From Pseudomonadota bacterium (lineage in GTDB: Bacteria > Pseudomonadota > Alphaproteobacteria > Rhizobiales > Aestuariivirgaceae): a stretch of 64,000 nucleotides of DNA. The position numbers and the translations under genes are program-made. Shown here in pieces: positions 54,363 to 62,855 of this stretch; position 1 is the first letter of the stretch, and each line of letters starts with the position of its first letter. The stretch spans positions 1-64,000 of the forward strand of contig CAUJIO010000031.1 in NCBI GenBank assembly GCA_963205315.1, given 5' to 3'. The notes beneath the pieces are model-generated. The model saw nothing but the letters and a program-made list of their open reading frames with translations, had not been told where the DNA came from and ran no database searches.

Positions 54363-55442
54363 ATGTCGGAGGAAGACCAGGACAGCAAGACGGAACAGCC
54401 GACCGAGAAGCGCCTCTCGGAAGCCATTGAGAAGGGCAACGTCCCCTTTGCCCGGGATGTTGTACTGTTGGGGTCGATGTCGGCCATTCTCGCAGCTGGC
54501 CTCCTCGTGGCAAGTTGGTCGGTCAACAAGGTGCTGCCCGCGCTCAAGACGGCGCTCGACATCTCGGGTGACTTGCTGCTCGACGACCGGCAGGCGGCCG
54601 CGACACTGTTGGCGGCCATCGTTGTTGCCATGGCTTCAGCAACGCTTCCGGTCTTCGGGTTGATAGGTGCAGGGACCGTGATTGCGTCACTCTTGCAAAA
54701 TGCGCCATCCGCCGCTGCCGAGCGCATCATGCCAAAGGCCAGCCGCATCTCCCCGGGTGCGGGATGGAAGCGGCTGTTCGGAAAGGCCGGCTGGATCGAG
54801 TTCGGCAAGTCCTGCCTGAAACTCATCATTGTCATTGCGATCACCGCGATGTTGCTATGGTCGGAACTCGGAACTCTGCCGGATTCGCTCTTTGTGGAGC
54901 CCTCTCTCCTGCCGTCACTGCTGCTCACGAAAATCGTTCATGTCATCTTTGCATTGACGCTGGCAGCCTTTGCTCTGGCGATCGCCGATCTGACGTGGTC
55001 ACGATGGAAATGGCGCCGGGACCTGCGCATGACCCGGCACGAGGTGACCGAGGAGATGAAGCAGGCCGAGGGTGATCCCCTCATCAAGGCGCGCATCCGC
55101 AGCATAGGCCGTCAACGAGCATCCCGGCGAATGTTGGAGAAGATGACGGGTGCCACCATGGTGGTCGCGAACCCTACGCATTTTGCAGTCGCCCTGAGAT
55201 ATGAGCACGGCGAAGGCGGTGCTCCGCTTGTGGTGGCCAAGGGTGTGGACCACATGGCCCAGAAGATCAGAGAAAAGGCGGCGGAATTCGACGTTCCGGT
55301 TGTCGAGAACAAGCCTCTTGCGCGCGCCTTGTATGACAAGGTCGAGATCGATCAGCAGATTCCACCCGAATTCTATCGCGCTGTTGCCGAAATCATTCAC
55401 TACCTGGACAGCAGGCGGCGTCTTCCCAATCGCCGCAACTGA
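54363..55442 (+). CDS. flhB: flagellar export protein FlhB
   Basis: 359 residues. Export-gate protein with four membrane helices and a cytoplasmic domain that self-cleaves at NPTH; here N270 in VVANPTHFAVALRY. The N-terminus DSKTEQPTEKRLSEAIEKGNVPFARDV is characteristic, as is GVDHMAQKIREKAAEFDVPVVENKPLARALY. GGAGG lies only 2-3 nt before the ATG. Confidence 0.95.
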   Translation: MSEEDQDSKTEQPTEKRLSEAIEKGNVPFARDVVLLGSMSAILAAGLLVASWSVNKVLPALKTALDISGDLLLDDRQAAATLLAAIVVAMASATLPVFGLIGAGTVIASLLQNAPSAAAERIMPKASRISPGAGWKRLFGKAGWIEFGKSCLKLIIVIAITAMLLWSELGTLPDSLFVEPSLLPSLLLTKIVHVIFALTLAAFALAIADLTWSRWKWRRDLRMTRHEVTEEMKQAEGDPLIKARIRSIGRQRASRRMLEKMTGATMVVANPTHFAVALRYEHGEGGAPLVVAKGVDHMAQKIREKAAEFDVPVVENKPLARALYDKVEIDQQIPPEFYRAVAEIIHYLDSRRRLPNRRN

Positions 55443-55511
55443 CCCTTCAGCAAGGCCCGAGCAAGCTTGATGCCATAGACCTGTTTCACCCAGTTGTGGA
55501 GCAGGCCAACC

Positions 55512-55883
55512 GTGTATCTCTTTGATGTCGCCTCACGTCACATGTCGTGGCTGGCCGAACGGCAGTCGGTCACGGCGGCCAATATCGCAAATGCCGATAC
55601 ACCAGGCTACCGCGCGCGCGAAGCCAGGGAATTTTCCGACGTTCTTGCGTCCACGCCATCCACACTTGCGATCACATCACCACTTCATATGCAGACGACT
55701 GGCAGCTTGTCTGAGATTGATGAGCGGCAGGCCGGCAGCACCTGGGACACGTCGCATTCCGGCAACAACGTTTCAATTGAGAGTGAACTGATGACTGCGG
55801 CATCGACCAGCCGCATGGCAGGCCTCGATACCAGTTTGATGAGATCGTTCCATCGGATGCTTATGACAAGCGTGAAGGTGTAA
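55512..55883 (+). CDS. flgB: flagellar basal-body rod protein FlgB
   Basis: 123 residues from the GTG at 55512, which has GGAGCAGG 6 nt upstream; a TTG at 55494 is the alternative. Rod protein with TAANIANADTPGYRAREAREF at the N-terminus and the C-terminal helix NNVSIESELMTAASTSRMAGLDTSLMRSFHRMLMTSV. It begins the flgB-flgC-fliE-flgG rod block. Confidence 0.92.
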   Translation: MYLFDVASRHMSWLAERQSVTAANIANADTPGYRAREAREFSDVLASTPSTLAITSPLHMQTTGSLSEIDERQAGSTWDTSHSGNNVSIESELMTAASTSRMAGLDTSLMRSFHRMLMTSVKV

Positions 55884-55885
55884 GA

Positions 55886-56305
55886 ATGATAGATCCTCTC
55901 CTCGCGTCGATGCGAACAGCTGCGTCTGGCATGCAGGGACAGTCGATGCGCATGCGCGTCATCTCGGAGAATCTCGCGAATATTGAAGCGACGGGCGCAA
56001 CTCCGGGCTCGGATCCCTACCGGCGCAAGCTGGTAAGTTTCCAATCCACTCTCGATGATGTGACGGGGGCCAGCGTCGTTACAGTCGGGCGCGTCCTGCG
56101 GGACCAGACAGCATTCCGGAGCGAATTCCAGCCCGGTCATCCGGCGGCCAACGCAGCCGGTTATGTCAGCATGCCAAATGTCAACATGATCGTCGAGGTG
56201 GCGGACATGCGCGAGGCAAACCGCTCCTATGAGGCGAACCTGCAGGTGATCAAGCAATCGCGCGACATGATCGCGATGACAATTGATCTGTTGAAGAACC
56301 AGTGA
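55886..56305 (+). CDS. flgC: flagellar basal-body rod protein FlgC
   Basis: 139 residues. Rod protein with MRVISENLANIEATGATPGSDPYRRKLVSF, GYVSMPNVNMIVEVADMREANRSYEANLQVIKQSRDM. It starts 2 nt after flgB and overlaps fliE by 4 nt. Confidence 0.95.
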   Translation: MIDPLLASMRTAASGMQGQSMRMRVISENLANIEATGATPGSDPYRRKLVSFQSTLDDVTGASVVTVGRVLRDQTAFRSEFQPGHPAANAAGYVSMPNVNMIVEVADMREANRSYEANLQVIKQSRDMIAMTIDLLKNQ

Positions 56306-56619
56306 TGATTGGATCATTGTCAATCACGCCGCTCTCTGGATTGCCGGAGCTTCGCATGCAGCCATCGATTGGCAGCTCCGGTCCAAAGCCAGCCCAGTCG
56401 CCAGACGATTTCACATCCATTCTGAAGGGGGTGGCCACCGGCGCGGCAGCAACATTGCGGAGTGGCGAAGGGGCAGCGATTCTTGGCGTTCAGGGAAGCC
56501 TTCCGTTGCAGTCGGTCATTGAACAGGTGATGGCTGCGGAGCGCACCTTGCAGGCCGGGATTGCCATCCGCGACAAGCTCGTCAGTTCTTATCTCGAAAT
56601 CACCCGCATGCAGATCTGA
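56302..56619 (+). CDS. fliE: flagellar hook-basal body complex protein FliE
   Basis: 105 residues. Joins the MS ring to the rod. The conserved C-terminus AAILGVQGSLPLQSVIEQVMAAERTLQAGIAIRDKLVSSYLEITRMQI identifies it. Start overlaps flgC by 4 nt; flgG follows after 12 nt with GAGGAGG. Confidence 0.93.
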   Translation: MMIGSLSITPLSGLPELRMQPSIGSSGPKPAQSPDDFTSILKGVATGAAATLRSGEGAAILGVQGSLPLQSVIEQVMAAERTLQAGIAIRDKLVSSYLEITRMQI

Positions 56620-56631
56620 GGAGGAAGAACG

Positions 56632-57420
56632 ATGCGCGCACTGTCCATCGCGGCCACGGGCATGGCGGCCCAGCAACTGAATGTTGAGGTCATTGCCAAC
56701 AACATCGCCAACATCAACACGACGGGATACAAGCGGACGAGGGCAGAATTCACCGATCTGCTCTATCAGCTCGAACGTGTGCACGGGGTTGCCGCGCAGA
56801 CTGGAGAGGGGACTGTTCCTGAAGGGGCGCAACTTGGTTTGGGCGCCAGGCTCTCGGCAATCCGGCTCTTGAATATCCAGGGGCCGCTCGCCAATACCGG
56901 CAACAAGTTGGATCTGGCCATCAATGGACCTGGCTGGTTCCAGGTTTCAGGCCCCAACGGCGAAACGCTGTTCACCAGGGCCGGCGCTTTCAATACGAAC
57001 GCGACCGGACAGATCGTGACGGCGGATGGCTATGCCATCGAACCGTCAACTGCGGTTCCGTCTGGTACGACCGACATTCACATCAATCAGACCGGCGAGG
57101 TCTTTGCACATCTGCAGGGCGAATCCGACATGGTATCAGTTGGTCAGATCACGCTCGCAAACTTTGCCAATGCCGCGGGCCTGAATGCGCTTGGAGGAAA
57201 TCTGTTTCAGGCGACGGAGGCCTCTGGCGCAGCCATCACCGGCCTGCCCGGTGAGACGTCATTTGGTACGCTGGCGCAAGGTTATCTTGAGAGCTCGAAT
57301 GTTGACCCGGTGAAGGAAATCACCGAGCTGATATCGGCACAGCGCGCATACGAGATGAATTCGAAGGTCATTCAGGCAGCCGATGACATGGCCGGTGTCG
57401 TGAGCAAGGGCATTCGCTAG
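56632..57420 (+). CDS. flgG: flagellar distal rod protein FlgG
   Basis: 262 residues, the standard length. N-terminal [43 protein letters not shown]-terminal [47 protein letters not shown] lies before the ATG. Confidence 0.96.
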   Translation: MRALSIAATGMAAQQLNVEVIANNIANINTTGYKRTRAEFTDLLYQLERVHGVAAQTGEGTVPEGAQLGLGARLSAIRLLNIQGPLANTGNKLDLAINGPGWFQVSGPNGETLFTRAGAFNTNATGQIVTADGYAIEPSTAVPSGTTDIHINQTGEVFAHLQGESDMVSVGQITLANFANAAGLNALGGNLFQATEASGAAITGLPGETSFGTLAQGYLESSNVDPVKEITELISAQRAYEMNSKVIQAADDMAGVVSKGIR

Positions 57421-57425
57421 CGGCA

Positions 57426-57911
57426 ATGGGAATAGGGCATTATAAAGCTGTGCGGCCGCCGGTGTCCGGCCTGTTGCCTGTGTTCTGCTGGCTGGTCTGG
57501 ACGGTACCGGCCGCGGCAGAAATCCGAGCGCTGCCGGTTCCTGCGGCGACGATCTATCCGGATGAAGTGATCAACGGCGCGATGCTGTCCGAGCGGCGTT
57601 TTCGCGTCACCACGGCATCGGTGAGGGGTTTTGCCACCAGCGGGAGCGCTGTTTTGGGAAAGCAGGCCCGTCGCAGATTGATCGCCGGCGAACCCATTCC
57701 CCTGGCGGCACTTGCTGATCGCGTCGCCGTGCGCCGTGGCATGAGCATCGCCGCGGCCTATCAGGAAGACGGCTTTACGATCTCGACCTTTCTGATTGCA
57801 CTGCAGGATGGCAGCAGTGGCGATGTCATCAACGCGCGCAATGCCGCGTCAGGCGCCATTGTCCGGGCTCTCGTCCGCAGCGACGGCACTTTGCTGGTCA
57901 CAGGCGAATGA
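57426..57911 (+). CDS. flgA: flagella basal body P-ring formation protein FlgA
   Basis: 161 residues. Periplasmic chaperone for FlgI. The signal peptide (SGLLPVFCWLVWTVPAAA) is followed by SAF-like and C-terminal domains (IYPDEVINGAMLSERRFR, LGKQARRRLIAGEPIPLAALADRVAVRRGM, GDVINARNAASGAIVRALVRSDGTLLV). Overlaps flgI by 4 nt. Confidence 0.9.
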   Translation: MGIGHYKAVRPPVSGLLPVFCWLVWTVPAAAEIRALPVPAATIYPDEVINGAMLSERRFRVTTASVRGFATSGSAVLGKQARRRLIAGEPIPLAALADRVAVRRGMSIAAAYQEDGFTISTFLIALQDGSSGDVINARNAASGAIVRALVRSDGTLLVTGE

Positions 57912-59008
57912 AACGCTTTGTCTTGTCGCTTCTGTGCCTGTTCGCGTGGAACGCCGAGGTCTTCGGAGCATCCCGGCTGAAGGACATCACCGACGTTCAG
58001 GGTATACGGGAGAATTTGCTCGTAGGTTACGGCCTGGTTATCGGCCTGAACGGAACGGGAGATTCAATGCGCAATGCTCCGTTTACGGAGCAGTCGGCGA
58101 GATCGATGCTGCAAAGGCTGGGCGTGGGAGTGCCCGCCGGTTCGCTGAAGGTCCGCAACATTGCGGCGGTTGCCGTGACCGGCCGCCTGCCTCCTTTCGT
58201 ATCAAGGGGCGAGCGCATCGACGTCACGGTCTCTTCACTGGGAGACGCCACGTCGCTGGCCGGTGGCACGCTGGTCATGACGCCGCTCTCGGCGGCGGAT
58301 GGGCGCGCCTACGCAGTGGCACAAGGGGCCGTTTCGGTGACAGGATTTTCGGCTACGGGCCAGGCTGAATCACTGTCACAGGGAGTTCCGACGGGCGGCC
58401 GGATTGCAAACGGGGCTCTGATCGAGCGCGAAATAACGGCGGACTTCAACGGTGCCGCTGAGCTATCGTTGAAGATTCGCAACGCGGACTTTGGCACAGC
58501 AGCGGCCGTCGCGGATATCATCAATACCTTTGCAGCATCAGCATACGGCGGGCCGATCGCCCAGGAGATCGATGTCAGAACCGTCACACTGAAACGTCCG
58601 AAAGCCGTCACAGCCACACGGCTGATGGCACAGATTGGCAATCTCGTGGTGGAGGCCCAGACGCCGGCGCGCATCGTAATCGATGAGAAGACGGGAACCA
58701 TCGTGATCGGCGATGACGTGCGGGTCTCTCCTGTCGCCATTGCGCAGGGCAATATCACAATTCGGGTCACGGAAACGCCGGTGGTGGTTCAACCCGAGCC
58801 TTTGTCGGCGGGCGAGACGGCGATTCAACCTTCAACTGCCGTTCAGGCCGAGCAGGCAGGGTCCAAGATCGGACTCCTGGAAGGGCCGAGCCTGCAGCGT
58901 CTGGTTCATGGCCTCAACCGCATGGGCCTGAAGCCACCTGGAATCATCGCCATTCTCCAGGCGATCAAGACGGCCGGTGCGCTTCAGGCTGAGTTGGTGA
59001 TTCAATAA
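57908..59008 (+). CDS. flgI: flagellar P-ring protein FlgI
   Basis: 366 residues. Signal peptide MKRFVLSLLCLFAWNAEVFGA, then SRLKDITDVQGIRENLLVGYGLVIGLNGTGDSMRNAPFTEQSARSMLQRLGV and C-terminal GLLEGPSLQRLVHGLNRMGLKPPGIIAILQAIKTAGALQAELVIQ. Forms the periplasmic bushing ring; matured by the adjacent FlgA. Confidence 0.96.
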   Translation: MKRFVLSLLCLFAWNAEVFGASRLKDITDVQGIRENLLVGYGLVIGLNGTGDSMRNAPFTEQSARSMLQRLGVGVPAGSLKVRNIAAVAVTGRLPPFVSRGERIDVTVSSLGDATSLAGGTLVMTPLSAADGRAYAVAQGAVSVTGFSATGQAESLSQGVPTGGRIANGALIEREITADFNGAAELSLKIRNADFGTAAAVADIINTFAASAYGGPIAQEIDVRTVTLKRPKAVTATRLMAQIGNLVVEAQTPARIVIDEKTGTIVIGDDVRVSPVAIAQGNITIRVTETPVVVQPEPLSAGETAIQPSTAVQAEQAGSKIGLLEGPSLQRLVHGLNRMGLKPPGIIAILQAIKTAGALQAELVIQ

Positions 59009-59015
59009 GATCGCC

Positions 59016-59534
59016 ATGCGACGCACGAACGCCCTCATGGCCTTCACATTTGGAGTTGTACTCGCGATGCTCCCGGCGGATCATCCACCTGTCCGGGCCG
59101 AGGAACCGAAATCGTTGCCGCCCGCTGCGGAGACATCGGAAGTCGTCATCAACTATTGCCTCAACATTTCGGACAAGGCGGCCGAAGCGCGAGCAGCATT
59201 CCAGGCAGCGGCCTTGAAGGACATGGAGGAGAGGGTCAAGGCCAAGATCAGCGAACTCGATCTGCGCCGCGGTGAGCTTGAGACATGGGTCAAACAGCAA
59301 AAGGCATTGCAGCAGGCGGCGGAATTGTCGCTGGTCAACATTTATGCCGCGATGGATCCCGAGATGGCCGCAAAGCAGATGACGCAACTTGATCCACGCC
59401 TTGCGTCGTCGGTTCTTCATCAGCTGAAGCCCCGCTTGGCGAGCGGCATCCTCAACGAAATGAAACCGGATGAGGCCGCAAAGCTTGTGCGATTTCTTGC
59501 GGCCGCGGTGGAACAGGAGAAGCCGGCCAAATGA
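59016..59534 (+). CDS. motE: MotE family protein
   Basis: 172 residues. A signal peptide, then a coiled-coil stretch (KDMEERVKAKISELDLRRGELETWVKQQKALQQ) and an MgtE-N-like domain (MDPEMAAKQMTQLDPRLASSVLHQLKPRLASGILNEMKPDEAAKLVRFL). In Sinorhizobium MotE is a periplasmic chaperone for the motor protein MotC. motC is not in this window. It overlaps flgH by 4 nt. Confidence 0.88.
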   Translation: MRRTNALMAFTFGVVLAMLPADHPPVRAEEPKSLPPAAETSEVVINYCLNISDKAAEARAAFQAAALKDMEERVKAKISELDLRRGELETWVKQQKALQQAAELSLVNIYAAMDPEMAAKQMTQLDPRLASSVLHQLKPRLASGILNEMKPDEAAKLVRFLAAAVEQEKPAK

Positions 59535-60238
59535 GACACTTGGGGATGATTGCGGCGATGTTCATTGTCTCGTTCACATCGGGCTGTGCGCCGGACCTGG
59601 AAGCTGTCGGCACAGCACCGGCCATGTCACCGGTAGGATCGGGAGTTGGCACTTTGGCGTCCCGCAGAGAACTGTCGGAGGTGGCTGCGCTGTCGGAAGG
59701 TTCGGGTACCTGGGTTGGTGGCAATGCAGACTTCTTCCGCGACGCACGCGCCGTCCGCACGGGTGATCTGATCACGGTCAGGATTGAAATCAACGATCAG
59801 GCGAGTTTCAACAACACCTCGAATCGGAGCCGGCAATCCACTGCAGACGCAGATGCAAGTCTTGGATATGACGTGATGGGCGTCGTTGGCGCCGACCTGA
59901 ACGGCAATGGCAATGTCAGCTCAAACTCCAGCTCCACTGGCCAGGGTGCCACTGCGAGGTCAGAACGCATCCAGATGGCAATTGCGGCGATGGTAACACG
60001 CGTGATGCCAAACGGATATCTCCTGATTGAAGGCAGCCAGCAAGTTCTGGTCAACTACGAGCAGCGCACGCTGCGGGTGGCGGGTCTCATTCGTCCGGCC
60101 GACATCGCTCCTGATAATTCCATTTCATACGAGAAGATCGCCGAAGCTCGGATTTCCTATGGCGGAACAGGGCGTATCAGCGAGGTTCAGCAACCGGGAT
60201 GGGGCCAGCAAGTCTGGGACCAGATCTCCCCATTTTAG
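59531..60238 (+). CDS. flgH: flagellar L-ring protein FlgH
   Basis: 235 residues. Outer-membrane lipoprotein with lipobox FTSGC (C19). Conserved segments are DARAVRTGDLITVRIEINDQASFNNTSNRSRQS, RVMPNGYLLIEGSQQVLVNYEQRTLRVAGLIRPADIAPDNSISYEKIAEARISYGGTGRISEVQQPGWGQQVWD. Its start overlaps the motE stop. Confidence 0.95.
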   Translation: MRHLGMIAAMFIVSFTSGCAPDLEAVGTAPAMSPVGSGVGTLASRRELSEVAALSEGSGTWVGGNADFFRDARAVRTGDLITVRIEINDQASFNNTSNRSRQSTADADASLGYDVMGVVGADLNGNGNVSSNSSSTGQGATARSERIQMAIAAMVTRVMPNGYLLIEGSQQVLVNYEQRTLRVAGLIRPADIAPDNSISYEKIAEARISYGGTGRISEVQQPGWGQQVWDQISPF

Positions 60239-60253
60239 GAACGAGTTGAAGCC

Positions 60254-60826
60254 ATGGCGCAATCCAAGGCGACGAAAGACAGTGGAGCCATGGTCTTCAG
60301 TGTTGTCGTAATCCTGCTGACGCTCGTCGGTGCAGGGAGCGGCTTTGCAGTTGGTGCCTTTCTCGATCGTCAATCCGCGGCCGGCGAGGCGGTCGCCACG
60401 GCGGAAGAACCCGAGGGAGGCACCGCCGTCAAAGCCGCGGAGGCTCACCCCGCACCCGAACCCCATGGGACGACGGAAGCCACCAAGGCAGATGATCCAG
60501 CGGCAGATGACGAGGAAGTGTTAGACCCGGAGGGTCTCAAGGTGATCGCGTTTCCACCCGTCTTGACCACTCTGTCACATCCGAAGGGAAGATGGATCAG
60601 GCTCGAGGGTTCAATTCTCCTGACTGCCGAGGCGCACGAATCCCCGGAGATTTTGGCGGAACGTGCCGGTGAACAGGTCCTCACCTATCTCCGGACGCTT
60701 CGGCTTGAGCAAATCGAAGGTCCATCGAACGTATTGGCATTGCGGGAGGACTTGACGGAAATGCTGCGGGTTCTGTCCGGCAATCAGATCAAGGGTATTC
60801 TGATCAATGGGCTGGTGGTCGAATGA
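60254..60826 (+). CDS. fliL: flagellar basal body-associated protein FliL
   Basis: 190 residues. One membrane helix (MVFSVVVILLTLVGAGSGFAVGAFL), an acidic linker (about 45-95) and the FliL domain (LKVIAFPPVLTTLSHPKGRWIRLEGSILLTA...VLTYLRTLRLEQIEGPSNVLALREDLTEMLRVLSGNQIKGILINGLVVE). Supports stator function. Overlaps fliP by 4 nt. Confidence 0.9.
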   Translation: MAQSKATKDSGAMVFSVVVILLTLVGAGSGFAVGAFLDRQSAAGEAVATAEEPEGGTAVKAAEAHPAPEPHGTTEATKADDPAADDEEVLDPEGLKVIAFPPVLTTLSHPKGRWIRLEGSILLTAEAHESPEILAERAGEQVLTYLRTLRLEQIEGPSNVLALREDLTEMLRVLSGNQIKGILINGLVVE

Positions 60827-61563
60827 GGTGGATTGCTGCATTTATTGCCTTGGTCGTCGCCGCGGCACCTGCCGTAGCCCAAGTTCCAGATTTGCGCGAT
60901 CTCATCCCGCCCGGTGAGGCAACCGTTTCCGGAAAGATCATCCAGTACATCGCGCTTCTGACCATACTGTCGGTGGCGCCGGGCCTTCTTATCATGGCGA
61001 CAAGTTTCACGCGGCTGGTGATTGCATTCTCGTTCCTGCGGTCAGGCCTTGGCTTGCAGAGCACACCCGCCAATCTGGTTCTCGTGTCTCTGGCGCTGTT
61101 TCTCACGTTCTTTGTGATGTCGCCAGTGTTCGAGAAATCCTGGAAAGATGGACTGCAGCCCTACAGTGCCAATCAGATTGGCGACGAAGAAGCGTTCCAG
61201 AAAATCACAGCGCCATTCCGTAGCTTCATGTTGAAGAACGTGCGTGAAAAGGATCTCGCTCTGTTTGAGGCGATCGCGAGGGAACGGCGCATCGTCGGCC
61301 AGGCCGCCGGCGAGGTTGATCTTCGCGTCCTCATTCCTGCCTTCATGATCTCCGAACTGAGGCGCGGTTTCGAGATCGGCTTTCTCATCGCACTCCCATT
61401 TCTCGTCATCGATCTCATTGTGTCAATGCTGACCATGTCAATGGGCATGATGATGCTCCCGCCGACAGTCATTTCGCTTCCGTTCAAGGTCTTGTTCTTC
61501 GTTCTCATCGACGGCTGGAACCTTTTAGTTGGAAGTCTCGTCAATTCCTTCATTACGTCTTAA
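60823..61563 (+). CDS. fliP: flagellar export gate protein FliP
   Basis: 246 residues. A signal peptide precedes four membrane helices of the type III export gate. Signature segments are TSFTRLVIAFSFLRSGLGLQSTPANLVLVSLALFLTFFVMSPVF, LIPAFMISELRRGFEIGFLIALPFLVIDLIVSMLTMSMGMMMLPP and LPFKVLFFVLIDGWNLLVGSL. Last gene of the motA-to-fliP run. Confidence 0.96.
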   Translation: MRWIAAFIALVVAAAPAVAQVPDLRDLIPPGEATVSGKIIQYIALLTILSVAPGLLIMATSFTRLVIAFSFLRSGLGLQSTPANLVLVSLALFLTFFVMSPVFEKSWKDGLQPYSANQIGDEEAFQKITAPFRSFMLKNVREKDLALFEAIARERRIVGQAAGEVDLRVLIPAFMISELRRGFEIGFLIALPFLVIDLIVSMLTMSMGMMMLPPTVISLPFKVLFFVLIDGWNLLVGSLVNSFITS

Positions 61564-61632
61564 CCGGTTCTCTTAGCGGCCAGGTAGCAAATGTCGGTTA
61601 GCGTCCTCCGCAGCAGGGAGGGCCTTTCCCTC

Positions 61633-61675
61633 TGGCATGATGCCATCCTGCTGTACCGGCGCGCTCCGGAATGTC
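61633..61675 (+). promoter_or_regulatory. flagellin leader element, copy 1
   Basis: Palindrome TGGCATGATGCCA (61633-61645), 21 nt, then CGGAATGTC (61667-61675), ending 41 nt before the first flagellin ATG. The same two-part pattern precedes the second flagellin and recurs near the right edge. I could not match it to a known sigma-28 or sigma-54 promoter. It may be a regulator site plus core promoter, or a structured leader. Confidence 0.6.
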
Positions 61676-61716
61676 CCACATAGACTTTGTTCGTATGAGT
61701 AAGGGACTTCAAAACC

Positions 61717-62640
61717 ATGACGAGTATCATGACCAACGTGTCGGCGATGACGGCACTTCAGAGCCTCAGCAGCACCAACAAGAATCTCAGCCAGACCCAG
61801 AATCGCATTTCGACCGGCTATCGTGTCAACAGTGCAGAAGACAACGCCGCTTACTGGTCGATCGCAACGACCATGCGTTCCGACAGGGCCGCGCTGTCGA
61901 CCGTGAAGGATGCGCTGGGCCTGGGCGCTGCCACAATCGACGTCGCCTATACCGGCATGAATAGTGCGATCGATGTAACCAAGGAAATCAAGAACAAGCT
62001 CGTGGCCGCACGGCAGCCCGGCATCGACCGGGAAAAAGTGCAGTCGGAAATTGCCGAGCTGCAGAACCAGCTGCAGAGCATTTCGGACTCTTCTGTCTTC
62101 TCGGGCGAAAACTGGCTTTCAGTCGATTCCAGCGCCGCCGGCTACAATGCGACCAAGACGATGATCGCATCTTTCTCCCGCAGCGGCGGAGCCGTTTCAG
62201 TCGGAACGATCTCGATCGATGTCGATGGCGTCAAGCTCTATGATGCCAACGATCAGTCGGGCATACTCGATACTATCGATACCACGACCAACGGCGGCAC
62301 CGATTATTCCGTGTCCGACCTCGACATTTCGGCACTGACGGACACTGACGCCGATCTCGCAGATCTTGAGCAGATGATTTCATATGTCGATGACGCCATT
62401 GGCGGCATGACAACCGCAGCATCGAACCTCGGCGCGATCAAGCAGCGCACCACGCTTCAGTCGGAATTTGTGGGTGCCCTGATGGGTGCCATCGACCGGG
62501 GAGTGGGATCTCTCGTGGATGCCGATATGAACGAGGAGTCGACCAGGCTTCAGGCTCTTCAGGTTCAGCAGCAACTGGGTATTCAGGCACTCAGCATTGC
62601 CAACCAGAACAGCCAGTCGATTCTGTCACTGTTCCGATAA
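61717..62640 (+). CDS. fla: flagellin, copy 1
   Basis: 307 residues, filament subunit. The D0/D1 ends are conserved: TNVSAMTALQSLSSTNKNLSQTQNRISTGYRVNSAEDNAAYWSIATTMRSD at the N-terminus and AIDRGVGSLVDADMNEESTRLQALQVQQQLGIQALSIANQNSQSILSLFR at the C-terminus. The central domain (about 175-230) is short, so the filament outer layer is small. No cleaved signal; exported by the type III apparatus. AAGGGA lies upstream of the ATG. It is nearly identical to copy 2 outside the centre. Confidence 0.95.
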   Translation: MTSIMTNVSAMTALQSLSSTNKNLSQTQNRISTGYRVNSAEDNAAYWSIATTMRSDRAALSTVKDALGLGAATIDVAYTGMNSAIDVTKEIKNKLVAARQPGIDREKVQSEIAELQNQLQSISDSSVFSGENWLSVDSSAAGYNATKTMIASFSRSGGAVSVGTISIDVDGVKLYDANDQSGILDTIDTTTNGGTDYSVSDLDISALTDTDADLADLEQMISYVDDAIGGMTTAASNLGAIKQRTTLQSEFVGALMGAIDRGVGSLVDADMNEESTRLQALQVQQQLGIQALSIANQNSQSILSLFR

Positions 62641-62663
62641 AGCGGTTCGAGGACCGGTGATGC

Positions 62664-62704
62664 GAGAGCAGGCGGCGGAGAAATCCGCCGCTTTGCTTGC
62701 TCTC
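62664..62704 (+). terminator. terminator after flagellin copy 1
   Basis: Inner stem GCGGCGGA-GAAA-TCCGCCGC (62672-62691) with a GNRA-type loop, extended by outer pairing of GAGAGCA (62664-62670) with 62698-62704. It separates the two flagellin transcripts. Confidence 0.7.
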
Positions 62705-62776
62705 AATGTTAATCAATCTGCAATTTTGAGGTCGTAAGCATTCTCCGGTGACGGAAAGCAGTCGATTCGGCTGCTC

Positions 62777-62820
62777 TGGCATGAAGCCGCATCTGTCCAC
62801 TGGAACCTCTCCAGTATGTC
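62777..62820 (+). promoter_or_regulatory. flagellin leader element, copy 2
   Basis: TGGCATGAAGCCG (62777-62789), 22 nt, then CAGTATGTC (62812-62820), ending 35 nt before the second flagellin ATG. It is a diverged copy of the element before flagellin 1; the palindrome is imperfect here. Confidence 0.55.
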
Positions 62821-62855
62821 CCTCTGTTAGTTCAAGTATTCCATGGGACGCAACT

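Noticed and set aside
61633-61660. sigma-54 promoter upstream of flagellin 1 (TGGCATG...)
   Set aside because: The GG is not followed by GC at 10 nt, so the -24/-12 spacing fails.
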